Below, in pieces: positions 8,384 to 16,045 of a DNA stretch of 52,342 bases. Location: positions 1 through 52,342 of the forward strand of contig JALSLV010000067.1 in assembly GCA_026988115.1 (NCBI GenBank), written 5' to 3'. Source of the DNA: Lysobacterales bacterium. GTDB taxonomy: Bacteria; Pseudomonadota; Gammaproteobacteria; Xanthomonadales; Marinicellaceae. Made by a program: the position numbers and the translations under genes. Below the pieces are notes generated by a model. It was not told where the DNA came from. It was given only the letters and a program-made list of their open reading frames with translations, and did no database searches. Every line of letters begins with the position of its first letter. The first letter of the stretch is position 1.

Positions 8384-8385
8384 CG

Positions 8386-8781
8386 ATGAAAAAATACCTC
8401 CCATACCTATTTGCACTACCTCTATTTGCCTTTGCGTCCTTAACTTTTTTTTTAAGTACTTCAGTAATTTTTGATTTATTTAATGTCCGTGCTTCGCAAG
8501 GAAACTATGTTCTATTTATAGTAGTGACCAACCTACTATGTAGTTTAATTTACTTTGTTGCCGTTTATGGTTTTATCAAACAAAAGATTTGGACATCATT
8601 ATTATTAGGGCTGGCACTTTCATTATTGATACTTGTTTTTGCTTATTTTACCATTTACATCGACAATGGAGGCGTATATGAAGTCAAAACCTATGGAGCC
8701 ATGTTGTTTAGAATGACAATAACAGCAATCTTTGCTTTATTAGCCTTTTTTCTTATTCCTAAAAAAGCAGCATTAGTATGA
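8386..8781 (+). CDS. Four-helix inner-membrane protein, unknown function
   Basis: 131 aa beginning MKKYLPYLFALPL. About four transmembrane helices: residues ~6-28, 43-63, 70-92 and 106-125. The loop between helices 3 and 4 (DNGGVYEVKTYG) is polar. I do not recognise a family. It starts 3 bp after the tetR stop and overlaps the next gene by 4 bp, so it is co-transcribed with both. Confidence 0.65.
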   Translation: MKKYLPYLFALPLFAFASLTFFLSTSVIFDLFNVRASQGNYVLFIVVTNLLCSLIYFVAVYGFIKQKIWTSLLLGLALSLLILVFAYFTIYIDNGGVYEVKTYGAMLFRMTITAIFALLAFFLIPKKAALV

Positions 8782-9209
8782 GAATACCATTTTTAATTTT
8801 AATACTGATTAGCTTTAATAGTTGTGCCCAAGACTCAAAATACACGCTAACTGTGAAAGTTGACAATTTACGCAATTCGGCAGGAGTTGTGCAATTTACT
8901 TTGTACAATGAAGAAGGCAGCATTCCTGATGAACACTTTACTCATTATTATTTGCAACAAAAAAGCACCATTAAAAATCAAACAGCACGAGTGGTTTTTA
9001 ACAACTTACCCAAGGGGAATTATGCAGTCAATATCCTCCATGACGAAAACAAAGATGGCAAAATTGATAAAGGTTTTATATTACCCAAAGAAGGCATAGG
9101 TTTTAGTAATTTCACATCAATAGGATTCAGAAACAAACCAAGCTTCAAAAAGGCACAGTTTTTATTAGACACCAATAAACTGGTTAATGTAAAGATTATT
9201 TATTTTTGA
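8778..9209 (+). CDS. DUF2141 family secreted protein
   Basis: 143 aa. The N-terminal hydrophobic stretch ends in FNSC, giving either a signal peptide or a non-canonical lipobox. The mature part matches the DUF2141 pattern: a transthyretin-like strand (TVKVDNLRNSAGVVQFTLYN), then GNYAVNILHDENKDGKIDKG and IPKEGIGFSN-like LPKEGIGFSNF, ending with PSFKKAQF. Members are periplasmic or outer-surface beta-sandwich proteins of unknown function. The ATG overlaps the 8386 gene stop. Last gene of the tetR unit. Confidence 0.85.
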   Translation: MRIPFLILILISFNSCAQDSKYTLTVKVDNLRNSAGVVQFTLYNEEGSIPDEHFTHYYLQQKSTIKNQTARVVFNNLPKGNYAVNILHDENKDGKIDKGFILPKEGIGFSNFTSIGFRNKPSFKKAQFLLDTNKLVNVKIIYF

Positions 9210-9294
9210 GTCTTCTATTAACGACCTCCTCACCATCACGAAGATTGTGTATATGAGTAAAAATGTTTCTGAGATTATTTGACCATTCAATTTC

Positions 9295-9309
9295 AGCTTG
9301 GTTTAAGCT
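9295..9309. promoter_or_regulatory. Small palindrome upstream of the cytochrome operon
   Basis: AGCTT-N5-AAGCT lies 45 bp upstream of the cytochrome b start. It could be an operator, possibly for the operon's own response regulator, but only its symmetry supports this. Confidence 0.2.
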
Positions 9310-9354
9310 AAGACAAATATACTGAGCACACTCTATTTAATAAAGGTGCTACGC

Positions 9355-9936
9355 ATGTCAAACAACAACATAAAAATATGGGATATATTTGTTCGAATAT
9401 TTCATTGGGCTTTAGTCATTGCATTTGCGGTGGCTTACATAACAGAGGATGATTATGAACAAGTGCATGTTTATGCAGGTTATACCATCCTTGGGTTATT
9501 AGTTTTTCGTATATTATGGGGCTTTGTAGGGTCTGAGCATGCAAGGTTTCGCAGTTTTATTGTTAAGCCATCAGTAACCCTATCCTATCTTAAAAGCATT
9601 AAAAACAAGTCAGCCGAACGGTATCTTGGTCATAACCCCGCAGGAGCGATGATGGTTATGGCTCTTATGTTTAGTTTAATGGCAACTGTCTTGCTTGGCC
9701 TTATGCTTTATGGTGCAGAAGAGTTTTCAGGGCCTCTGGCATTTCTTATGGAAAATGTCAGTAAATCAACAGCACATACCATTGAAGAATTGCATGAGTT
9801 TTTCGCTAATTTTACCCTATTTTTAATTGTCATCCATGTGTTAGGTGTTCTTTCTGCAAGTCACCTTCATAAAGAAAATCTAACTGCAAGCATGGTTCAT
9901 GGTAATAAGAAACCAAATCAGGAGCAATCATCATGA
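9355..9936 (+). CDS. Diheme cytochrome b561-type membrane protein
   Basis: 193 aa from the ATG preceded by TAAAGG; an upstream GTG at 9346 is less likely. Four transmembrane helices carry conserved His residues for two b hemes: FHWAL in TM1, VHVYAGY in TM2, ELHEFFANF in TM3 and VIHVLGV in TM4. It belongs to the cytochrome b/b6-domain family associated with SHP/DHC cytochromes and probably passes quinol electrons to the periplasmic c-type cytochromes encoded next. It is the first gene of a six-gene operon and overlaps the next gene as ATGA. Confidence 0.9.
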   Translation: MSNNNIKIWDIFVRIFHWALVIAFAVAYITEDDYEQVHVYAGYTILGLLVFRILWGFVGSEHARFRSFIVKPSVTLSYLKSIKNKSAERYLGHNPAGAMMVMALMFSLMATVLLGLMLYGAEEFSGPLAFLMENVSKSTAHTIEELHEFFANFTLFLIVIHVLGVLSASHLHKENLTASMVHGNKKPNQEQSS

Positions 9937-10334
9937 TTAAAAGAAAAATGTTTATAACGCTATTAGCTCTTAATTGCACATGGTTAATGGCAAACCCAAT
10001 AGATGAAATGTTCGATTACTATCAACAAGCAGGTGTCACAACCGTTGATAGCCAAAAAGGAAGGCTGCTTTGGACGCAGGCATTTATTACTGAAAAATCT
10101 AATGGTGAAGAACGCAGTTGTGCAAGTTGTCACGGTTCTAATGTGACCCAAAGCGGTGAACATGTTCGTACAAGCAAAGTCATTGAACCGATGGCAAAAA
10201 GCATCAATACCAAGCGATATACCGATACCAAGAAAATTAAAAAATGGTTTAAACGCAATTGCAAGTGGACGCTTGGTCGAGAATGCAGTGCACAGGAGCA
10301 AGCCGATATTTTAAAATATTTAATCACACAATAG
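9933..10334 (+). CDS. SHP-type monoheme cytochrome c, DUF1924 family
   Basis: 133 aa. A signal peptide (residues ~1-20) precedes a single heme site, CASCH, at about residues 62-66. The sequence then has EPMAKSINTKRYTDTKKI, typical of DUF1924, and a C-terminal helix with a CKWTLGRECS pair of cysteines. The family includes the Rhodobacter 'sphaeroides heme protein', which binds small ligands such as oxygen at a displaceable sixth ligand. It lies between its usual partners, cytochrome b and a diheme cytochrome c. Confidence 0.9.
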   Translation: MIKRKMFITLLALNCTWLMANPIDEMFDYYQQAGVTTVDSQKGRLLWTQAFITEKSNGEERSCASCHGSNVTQSGEHVRTSKVIEPMAKSINTKRYTDTKKIKKWFKRNCKWTLGRECSAQEQADILKYLITQ

Positions 10335-10343
10335 GAGAATCTC

Positions 10344-10925
10344 ATGAAGACAATCATAATAACAGTTGTAGTTTTTGCCCTACTAATGACAACAAGTATT
10401 ATAATGGGCGGTAATAAATTTAACGACAAAGAAGAAAGTGAATACAATGAAAAAGAGTACAAGAGCTATTCTTCAAAAAATTTGGATGTAGCCGTTGTGA
10501 ATAATGCCAATTATACAGAAGAATGTGGCAGCTGTCACTTTGCCTACCAACCTGGTTTGTTACCAGAAAAATCATGGGTTAAAATCATGGGCGACTTAGA
10601 GAACCACTTTGATGAAAATGCCGAGCTAGATACGGAAATGCAAACAGAATTAACCCAATACCTCACGCAAAATTCAGCTGACAAATCCAATTATAAGCGT
10701 TCCAAACGTATCATGCGTTCACTGGGCAAGAGTGATGCCCCTTTGCGTATCACCAAGACCTTATATTTTGTTCGCAAGCACGACGAAATACCTTATCGTA
10801 TCGTTAAAGAAAACAAAGACATTGGTTCGTTTAGCAACTGCACAGCATGCCACACAAATGCAGAAAAAGGGTCGTTTAACGAGCATGAAGTGAAAATCCC
10901 TGGTTATGGACGATGGGAAGACTAG
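10344..10925 (+). CDS. Diheme cytochrome c (DHC family)
   Basis: 193 aa. An N-terminal anchor or signal (residues ~1-22) is followed by two heme motifs: CGSCHFAYQPGLLP in the N-terminal half and CTACHTNAEKGSF near the C-terminus. CxSCHxAYQPxLLP and the ending VKIPGYGRW are diagnostic for DHC, which donates electrons to SHP. Nine bases separate it from the SHP gene, and its 3' end overlaps the PepSY gene by 13 bp. Confidence 0.92.
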   Translation: MKTIIITVVVFALLMTTSIIMGGNKFNDKEESEYNEKEYKSYSSKNLDVAVVNNANYTEECGSCHFAYQPGLLPEKSWVKIMGDLENHFDENAELDTEMQTELTQYLTQNSADKSNYKRSKRIMRSLGKSDAPLRITKTLYFVRKHDEIPYRIVKENKDIGSFSNCTACHTNAEKGSFNEHEVKIPGYGRWED

Positions 10926-11203
10926 GTTTATTTGTTATTTTATGTTTCTCAGCTTGTGCAATAGTTCAAGCTGATGAACATGATATTGCCTATAATCTTT
11001 TGCAAAAAGGAGAAATCTTACCCCTAGAGAAAATCCTGCAAATCAACCATAAAACCATGCAAGGCAAAGTCTTGGAAGTGGAATTAGAGCTTGAAAATAA
11101 TCAACTGATTTATGAAATTGAAGTTTTGAATGAACAAGGTGTGGTTTGGGAATATAAGATTAATACCAAAACCGGAAAAATAATCAAAAAGGAACTGGAT
11201 TGA
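10913..11203 (+). CDS. PepSY domain protein
   Basis: 96 aa with a signal peptide ending near VQADEHD and one PepSY unit: LEKILQINHKTMQGKVLEVELE, then LIYEIEVLNEQGVVWEYKINTKTGKII. PepSY domains are small periplasmic modules often found next to two-component systems, where they may sense or modulate. The gene overlaps DHC upstream, and its TGA overlaps the response regulator ATG, so translation is coupled. A periplasmic input role for the downstream kinase is inference. Confidence 0.88.
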   Translation: MGRLGLFVILCFSACAIVQADEHDIAYNLLQKGEILPLEKILQINHKTMQGKVLEVELELENNQLIYEIEVLNEQGVVWEYKINTKTGKIIKKELD

Positions 11204-11871
11204 TGCGTATTTTGCTCGCAGAAGACGATAAAGAATTGGCTAAAAACATCAAGGCATTTTTACGGCAAGCAAATTATGTCGTTGAGACTGTCACTAACGG
11301 TGTGGATGCAGAGTTTCAAGGCGATGAAATTGAATACGCTTTGGTGATATTGGATATTGGGTTGCCCAAACGCTCAGGATTACAGGTGCTAGAAAATTGG
11401 CGAGCCAAAGGCAATAAAACTCCTGTTTTAATGTTAACCGCTCGCAACGATTGGAGCGATCGAGTCGATGGCTTGAAACTTGGTGCTGATGATTACATGG
11501 GCAAACCCTTTCACGCACAAGAGTTGCTGGCACGCGTTGAAGCTTTGATTCGTCGCAGTGTCGGCAATGCTTCAACGGGTATCTCATTGGCTGGTCTATT
11601 TCTGGATGAAAACAAACAAGAAGTAACGAACAAAAACAATGAAACTTATCCCCTAACCCACATTGAATACCGGTTATTATGGTATTTCATGACCCATGCT
11701 GGCGTGGTTTTATCCAAAAACAGGCTGATCGAATACGTCTATGAAGGCGATATCGAACGTGATGCCAATGTGATAGAAGTTTATGTTAAGCGATTGCGGC
11801 ATAAAATTGGTCAAGAGTTAATTCAAACCAAGCGTTTTCAAGGTTATGTTTTTAAGGTAAATACTCAATGA
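11203..11871 (+). CDS. OmpR/QseB-type response regulator
   Basis: 222 aa. The receiver domain has the acidic pocket LLAEDD, phospho-acceptor D51 in LVILDIGLP, and K in the GKPF loop. The C-terminal winged helix has the usual PLTHIEYRLLWYFM and the recognition region DANVIEVYVKRLRHKIG. The ATG at 11203 shares bases with the PepSY TGA; a TTG at 11200 is unlikely. It pairs with the kinase whose ATG overlaps its stop. It is expected to regulate this cytochrome operon. Confidence 0.94.
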   Translation: MRILLAEDDKELAKNIKAFLRQANYVVETVTNGVDAEFQGDEIEYALVILDIGLPKRSGLQVLENWRAKGNKTPVLMLTARNDWSDRVDGLKLGADDYMGKPFHAQELLARVEALIRRSVGNASTGISLAGLFLDENKQEVTNKNNETYPLTHIEYRLLWYFMTHAGVVLSKNRLIEYVYEGDIERDANVIEVYVKRLRHKIGQELIQTKRFQGYVFKVNTQ

Positions 11872-13184
11872 AATCCTTACGTAACCAGTTGAATTTTAGC
11901 TTGACGGGCAGTCTTGTCGTTTTGGTAGTCGTTTTGTGGTGGATTGCCAATAGTTATATCACCACGATTAATAAGAACATGATGGTGAGCCGCTTGCAAC
12001 ACGACGCAGAGGCTATTTTATCAAGCTTAGAAGTAAAAGACAAAGCTGAAATTTCCCTTAAAAATTTACAAGTTGGGCATATTTACCAACGCGTTTTTTC
12101 GGGGCACTATTTTGTCATAAAAACTAAAAATCAATTGCTTCGTTCTCATTCATTATGGGACGAAAGCTTGACCCAAACACCGTTAGAAACGGGGCAGCGA
12201 TTGGTTCAAGATTTTGTCGGGCCCAACAAACAACCACTGGTGCAGCTAAGCATGGCGTTTGAACGCTTTGGTCAAAAAATCACGTTGATTGTTGCAGAAG
12301 ACAGCAGTGAACTGTTGGCCGCTATTAGCCACTTCAACCTTTATTTTGCCATCACCGCGTTTGTAGTATTATTTCTTTCATTACTTTTACAAAGGCTAAT
12401 GATAAAACGTGCATTACTGCCCTTATCCCAAATTAAAACGGAATTACAACAGCTAGCTAATGGCCAAATTGCTCAACTTTCCACTCAAGCACCGTTAGAA
12501 CTCAGACCATTAATCAAAGAAATCAATCACCTACTGCAATTACTAAGTAAACAATTGCAGCGTTCACGCAAAGCCACAGGCAACTTAGCTCACAGCTTAA
12601 AACATCCCTTAACACTGTTGATAAACCTTGCAGAATCCGAAAAACTAAAGGCTTTGCCAAAAGTAAAAAATGAGCTAATCTCGCAAGTGAATAAGATTCA
12701 AGTTTTAAGCAAGAGTGAGCTCAAAAGAGCCAAAATGATGGGTGCAGGCATTCACGGGCATGTGTTTAAAGTACAGCAAGAAACCTCTTTATTGGTTGAT
12801 GTATTAAAACGAGTTTATCCTCAAAAGCACCGTAATGTGCAACTGATTATTGATGAAAATTGCGAGATACAAGCTGATAGAAATGATATGCTTGAAGTGT
12901 TTGGCAATCTTTTGGACAATGCCTTTAAATGGTCAAAAGCACAAATTGTTTGTCGGGTTACCTCAAACAGTGGCATAACAATAAGTATTGAAGATGATGG
13001 TGAAGGCTGTGACAAACATCTACTTGATTCGCTGGCACAAAGAGGTACTCGCGTCGATAGTCACAGTGATGGAACAGGTTTAGGGCTGGCAATTGTCAAG
13101 GATATTATTGAACTCTATAATGGAAAATTGACATTTAAACAATCACAATTAGGGGGTTTACAGGTGGTAATCAAGCTTAATTAG
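11868..13184 (+). CDS. Sensor histidine kinase, QseC/PhoQ-like
   Basis: 438 aa. TM1 (~12-32) and TM2 (~155-175) bracket a ~120-residue periplasmic sensor with no recognised motif. After a short HAMP-like segment the dimerisation helix reads GNLAHSLKHPL, with H242 as the likely phospho-acceptor. The ATPase domain shows the N box GNLLDNAFKWS, the G1 box EDDGEGC and the G2 box GTGLGLAIVKDI. It overlaps the response regulator gene by ATGA. The 3' end overlaps the convergent LuxR-type gene by 8 bp. Confidence 0.93.
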   Translation: MKSLRNQLNFSLTGSLVVLVVVLWWIANSYITTINKNMMVSRLQHDAEAILSSLEVKDKAEISLKNLQVGHIYQRVFSGHYFVIKTKNQLLRSHSLWDESLTQTPLETGQRLVQDFVGPNKQPLVQLSMAFERFGQKITLIVAEDSSELLAAISHFNLYFAITAFVVLFLSLLLQRLMIKRALLPLSQIKTELQQLANGQIAQLSTQAPLELRPLIKEINHLLQLLSKQLQRSRKATGNLAHSLKHPLTLLINLAESEKLKALPKVKNELISQVNKIQVLSKSELKRAKMMGAGIHGHVFKVQQETSLLVDVLKRVYPQKHRNVQLIIDENCEIQADRNDMLEVFGNLLDNAFKWSKAQIVCRVTSNSGITISIEDDGEGCDKHLLDSLAQRGTRVDSHSDGTGLGLAIVKDIIELYNGKLTFKQSQLGGLQVVIKLN

Positions 13185-13701
13185 TGCTTGTTCCATCATT
13201 AATAAAATCTTCAATAAACCAAGCGGATAATTCGTGTCTGCCTTGTAAGCCGCTTTTGGCATAGATGGATGAGGCTTGTTGTCTGGCTGTTTTTTCTTTG
13301 GTGTCACGAATGGTGGCGATTTCTTGAAAATTCATGCCTTTGAGCATTAGCATGGCGACTTCTTGTTCGCTTTGCGAGAGTTTCCAGTCTTTGAATTGTT
13401 GCTGGATAATTTCAGAGTATTGGTGGCGGACTTCTTTAAATTCTTTGGTGATGGCTTTTACATGGTTCTCGGCTTCACTTAATGAGTTGGATAAAGCATT
13501 GAGTTGCTTGGTTCTTCTGTTCATATCCCAGATTAAATAGCCTGCCAACGTGCCTGAAAAAAGCACAATCATGGCTTCTTCCAAAATATGCCACAAGGGT
13601 ACTTTTAAGGATATATCGGTGATGACATCCAAGGTGTTAAGAACCATTATCAATAATAAACAGGCTGCAATTATTTTGTCTTTCATTGTTTTAGTTTTCA
13701 A
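13177..13701 (-). CDS. Membrane-anchored LuxR-type HTH protein
   Basis: 174 aa with an unusual layout. Two transmembrane helices (residues ~9-25 and 36-60) are followed by a coiled coil (~65-105) and a LuxR-type HTH at the C-terminus (LSQSEQEVAMLMLKGMNFQEIA, then a recognition-helix segment TARQQASSIYAKSGLQGRHELSAWFI). There is no receiver domain, so if it acts on DNA it must do so from the membrane. It is convergent with the histidine kinase gene and upstream of the divergent heavy-metal RND operon. Target unknown. Confidence 0.8.
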   Translation of the reverse strand: MKTKTMKDKIIAACLLLIMVLNTLDVITDISLKVPLWHILEEAMIVLFSGTLAGYLIWDMNRRTKQLNALSNSLSEAENHVKAITKEFKEVRHQYSEIIQQQFKDWKLSQSEQEVAMLMLKGMNFQEIATIRDTKEKTARQQASSIYAKSGLQGRHELSAWFIEDFINDGTSTN

Positions 13702-13844
13702 TAAATTAACCCTATTTTACTGCTTTTGGGACAAATGCCCTATGGAAATTGGTCTTTAATTTTGCAAATAAGACTTTTGCCTAATTCTTTTTATATTAGA
13801 AGTCGCTAAAATTAGCACTTTATTTAGTTAGGTTCTGTTTTGTG

Positions 13845-15026
13845 ATGAAAATAATAATAATTTTTAGTGCGATGTTGAGTTCTTTGGTTTTTTCAGTTGA
13901 GGTTGCTGCACTTGAGGATTCTTCGCCTCAACAGCTGTTAGCACAAAGCCTTAATCGGTTAGACGTCACTCAATTTGATTCTACTGAAAAATTGAGTGAA
14001 GTATCAGATTGGTTGGTGGGCTTGCCTAGTGTTAGTTTATCCTTATTGAATAGTGACAACAATTTAGGAACGGATGAGTATGAGTTAAGTGTTAATTTGC
14101 CTTTTAAAACACGTGCTCGAAAAAACTTGGATAAACAGTTATTGCTACAAAGCCAATCGTTTGTTGCTATTGCTCAAAAACGTCAGGCTCTGTTTGTTTC
14201 AGGGCTGATTCGTGAAAACATTTGGCAGTATAAAATAGCCCTTAAACAACATGAGATTGAACAAAACAAATTGAATTGGTTGAATAAACAAATGGTTTTG
14301 TTAAATCAACTGGTTAAATCGGGAGGTTCAAACTTGGATTTGTTGTTTGTCGAAAAGCAAGTGTTGGCAGAAAAACTGTTGCTGTTAGAACTGGAGCAAC
14401 AAGTGCAGTTGCGTCAAAAACAATTTAGGCAAATAACAGGCGAAGACACAGTTCCTGAAAACTTTTATGAAGATGGCATCACCGATGAAAGGGCTATTTT
14501 TGCGCAACATCCAACGGTGCAACAACTGCAATTATCCACGCAACAGGCTGATGTTTTGTATGAATTGTCAGGCAAATCAAGCAATCCAATAAATGTTTCA
14601 TTAACTGCTTTGGATATTCGAGCAACAGGTGCCAATGATAGGCAATACGGGATTGGCATTGAAGTCCCTATTGGTCTTGGTAAAAGCAAAACTCAAGCCG
14701 ACAGCTCCAACTGGTTGCAGCAACAAAATAGTTTATCCAGTCAATTAATCACCTTTGAACGCACTTTTAGTACGCAGTTTTTAGCGTTACGAAATGAACA
14801 CAAGTTTTTATCTCAAAAACAAAGCTTATTAGAACAACAAGCTCTCAAAACCCAACAAATTTTTAATAAACTCGAACAGTTACGCAACAATAACGAGCTG
14901 AATCAAGGTTTGTTTTATCAACGCATGATTGAACTCATCGCCGCCATGCATCAAGGCGAACTCAACCAACTTTATATCAAACAAAACCAATCACGACAAA
15001 AACAACTGGCAGGAGCATCGCTATGA
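13845..15026 (+). CDS. TolC-like outer-membrane efflux factor
   Basis: 393 aa, near the short end of the TolC/CusC family. The signal peptide is residues ~1-21. The rest is mostly amphipathic helix with long Gln/Leu-rich heptads and one visible repeat of the barrel-helix pattern (GIGIEVPIGLGKSKTQAD). The chosen ATG is the second codon of a GTG-ATG pair. Overlap with the adaptor gene is ATGA. As first gene of a heavy-metal RND operon it should form the outer-membrane exit duct. Sequence conservation is low, so the call rests on helical pattern and context. Confidence 0.8.
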   Translation: MKIIIIFSAMLSSLVFSVEVAALEDSSPQQLLAQSLNRLDVTQFDSTEKLSEVSDWLVGLPSVSLSLLNSDNNLGTDEYELSVNLPFKTRARKNLDKQLLLQSQSFVAIAQKRQALFVSGLIRENIWQYKIALKQHEIEQNKLNWLNKQMVLLNQLVKSGGSNLDLLFVEKQVLAEKLLLLELEQQVQLRQKQFRQITGEDTVPENFYEDGITDERAIFAQHPTVQQLQLSTQQADVLYELSGKSSNPINVSLTALDIRATGANDRQYGIGIEVPIGLGKSKTQADSSNWLQQQNSLSSQLITFERTFSTQFLALRNEHKFLSQKQSLLEQQALKTQQIFNKLEQLRNNNELNQGLFYQRMIELIAAMHQGELNQLYIKQNQSRQKQLAGASL

Positions 15027-16045
15027 ACAGCAAAATATTCACTCTATTGACGTTATTCGCTATTAATTTGGTCGCTCAAGCACAAAACGCCCTGAAAATA
15101 GAAGACTTAGGTCAACTCAATTTAAACTATTCATCGGTTGTGCAAGTGGATTCCTTAGCACTGCGACCAATCAAAGCGGTGGTGACGCACAAGACTGGAG
15201 AAGCTTTTCAATTGGTTGCACCCTTTGAGCCACAACGTCATGAATTTTTAGTCAAAAATGGTCAACACGTCCAAACGGGTATGGCAGTGATGTCTTTATC
15301 GGGCAGCGAAGTGCACCACTTTATGGAACAATTTGAGTCAGCCAAATCTTTGTTTAATCTAGCCAAAAGCCGTTACGATTTAAACAAAAAACTGTTCAAA
15401 CAAAAAAGCATCAGCAATGACAAATGGCTTGCTATTTCCAAGCACTATTTTGAAAACAAAATTGAGTACGGGCATTACCGCCACTTTAATGAGTTGATTC
15501 ATTCGATCAAATCAGAAGATGAAATCATCATTAAAGCCCCACTTGATGGTTATTTTTTCTACCCAGATTCTCAGAGCATCAGTGCTGGTGAGTTAAAATT
15601 GGGGCAAATATTGCCGATTGATTCATTGCGGGTACAAGCTTTTGTTGGAGTCGAAGATGCCAGCAAGTTGCAATCATTTGAAAGCAGTCATTGTACGCTC
15701 GCCATTGATGAAGTTAGCCAAGTGTCGCAAGGTTATTTTGTCAAGGCTTGGAGCAAACCCATCGCCGATGACTGCCATTTATCTTTTGGTCAATCCATTC
15801 GTGTTATTCCTCATTTGGCAACCAGTGCGTTTAAAGTGCCAAAATCCAGCGTTTTTACCATTGATAGAGCCGCTTATATTCTGATTAAACAAGGCTCAAA
15901 TTTACAACCTGTTGCGGTTGAACTAATGGACTCCAATGATAAAGTTTACTTTGTGGATTCGACTAATGATTTGCACAACAAACAAGTGCTTTCGACCTCG
16001 GTGGCTGCTGTGCAAGGTATTCTTATGGGTCTTGGAGGCGAATAA
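15023..16045 (+). CDS. Periplasmic adaptor of heavy-metal-type RND pump
   Basis: 340 aa. Signal peptide ending at VAQAQ. The barrel-sandwich domain half (VTHKTGEAFQLVAPFEPQRH, then GQHVQTGMAV) flanks a helical hairpin of moderate length (AKSLFNLAKSRYDLNKKLFKQ), and the second half reads IKAPLDGYFF. It is shorter than most CusB proteins and lacks obvious Met-rich metal-binding motifs. It overlaps both neighbours (ATGA with the TolC-like gene, TAATG with the permease). Confidence 0.85.
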   Translation: MNSKIFTLLTLFAINLVAQAQNALKIEDLGQLNLNYSSVVQVDSLALRPIKAVVTHKTGEAFQLVAPFEPQRHEFLVKNGQHVQTGMAVMSLSGSEVHHFMEQFESAKSLFNLAKSRYDLNKKLFKQKSISNDKWLAISKHYFENKIEYGHYRHFNELIHSIKSEDEIIIKAPLDGYFFYPDSQSISAGELKLGQILPIDSLRVQAFVGVEDASKLQSFESSHCTLAIDEVSQVSQGYFVKAWSKPIADDCHLSFGQSIRVIPHLATSAFKVPKSSVFTIDRAAYILIKQGSNLQPVAVELMDSNDKVYFVDSTNDLHNKQVLSTSVAAVQGILMGLGGE

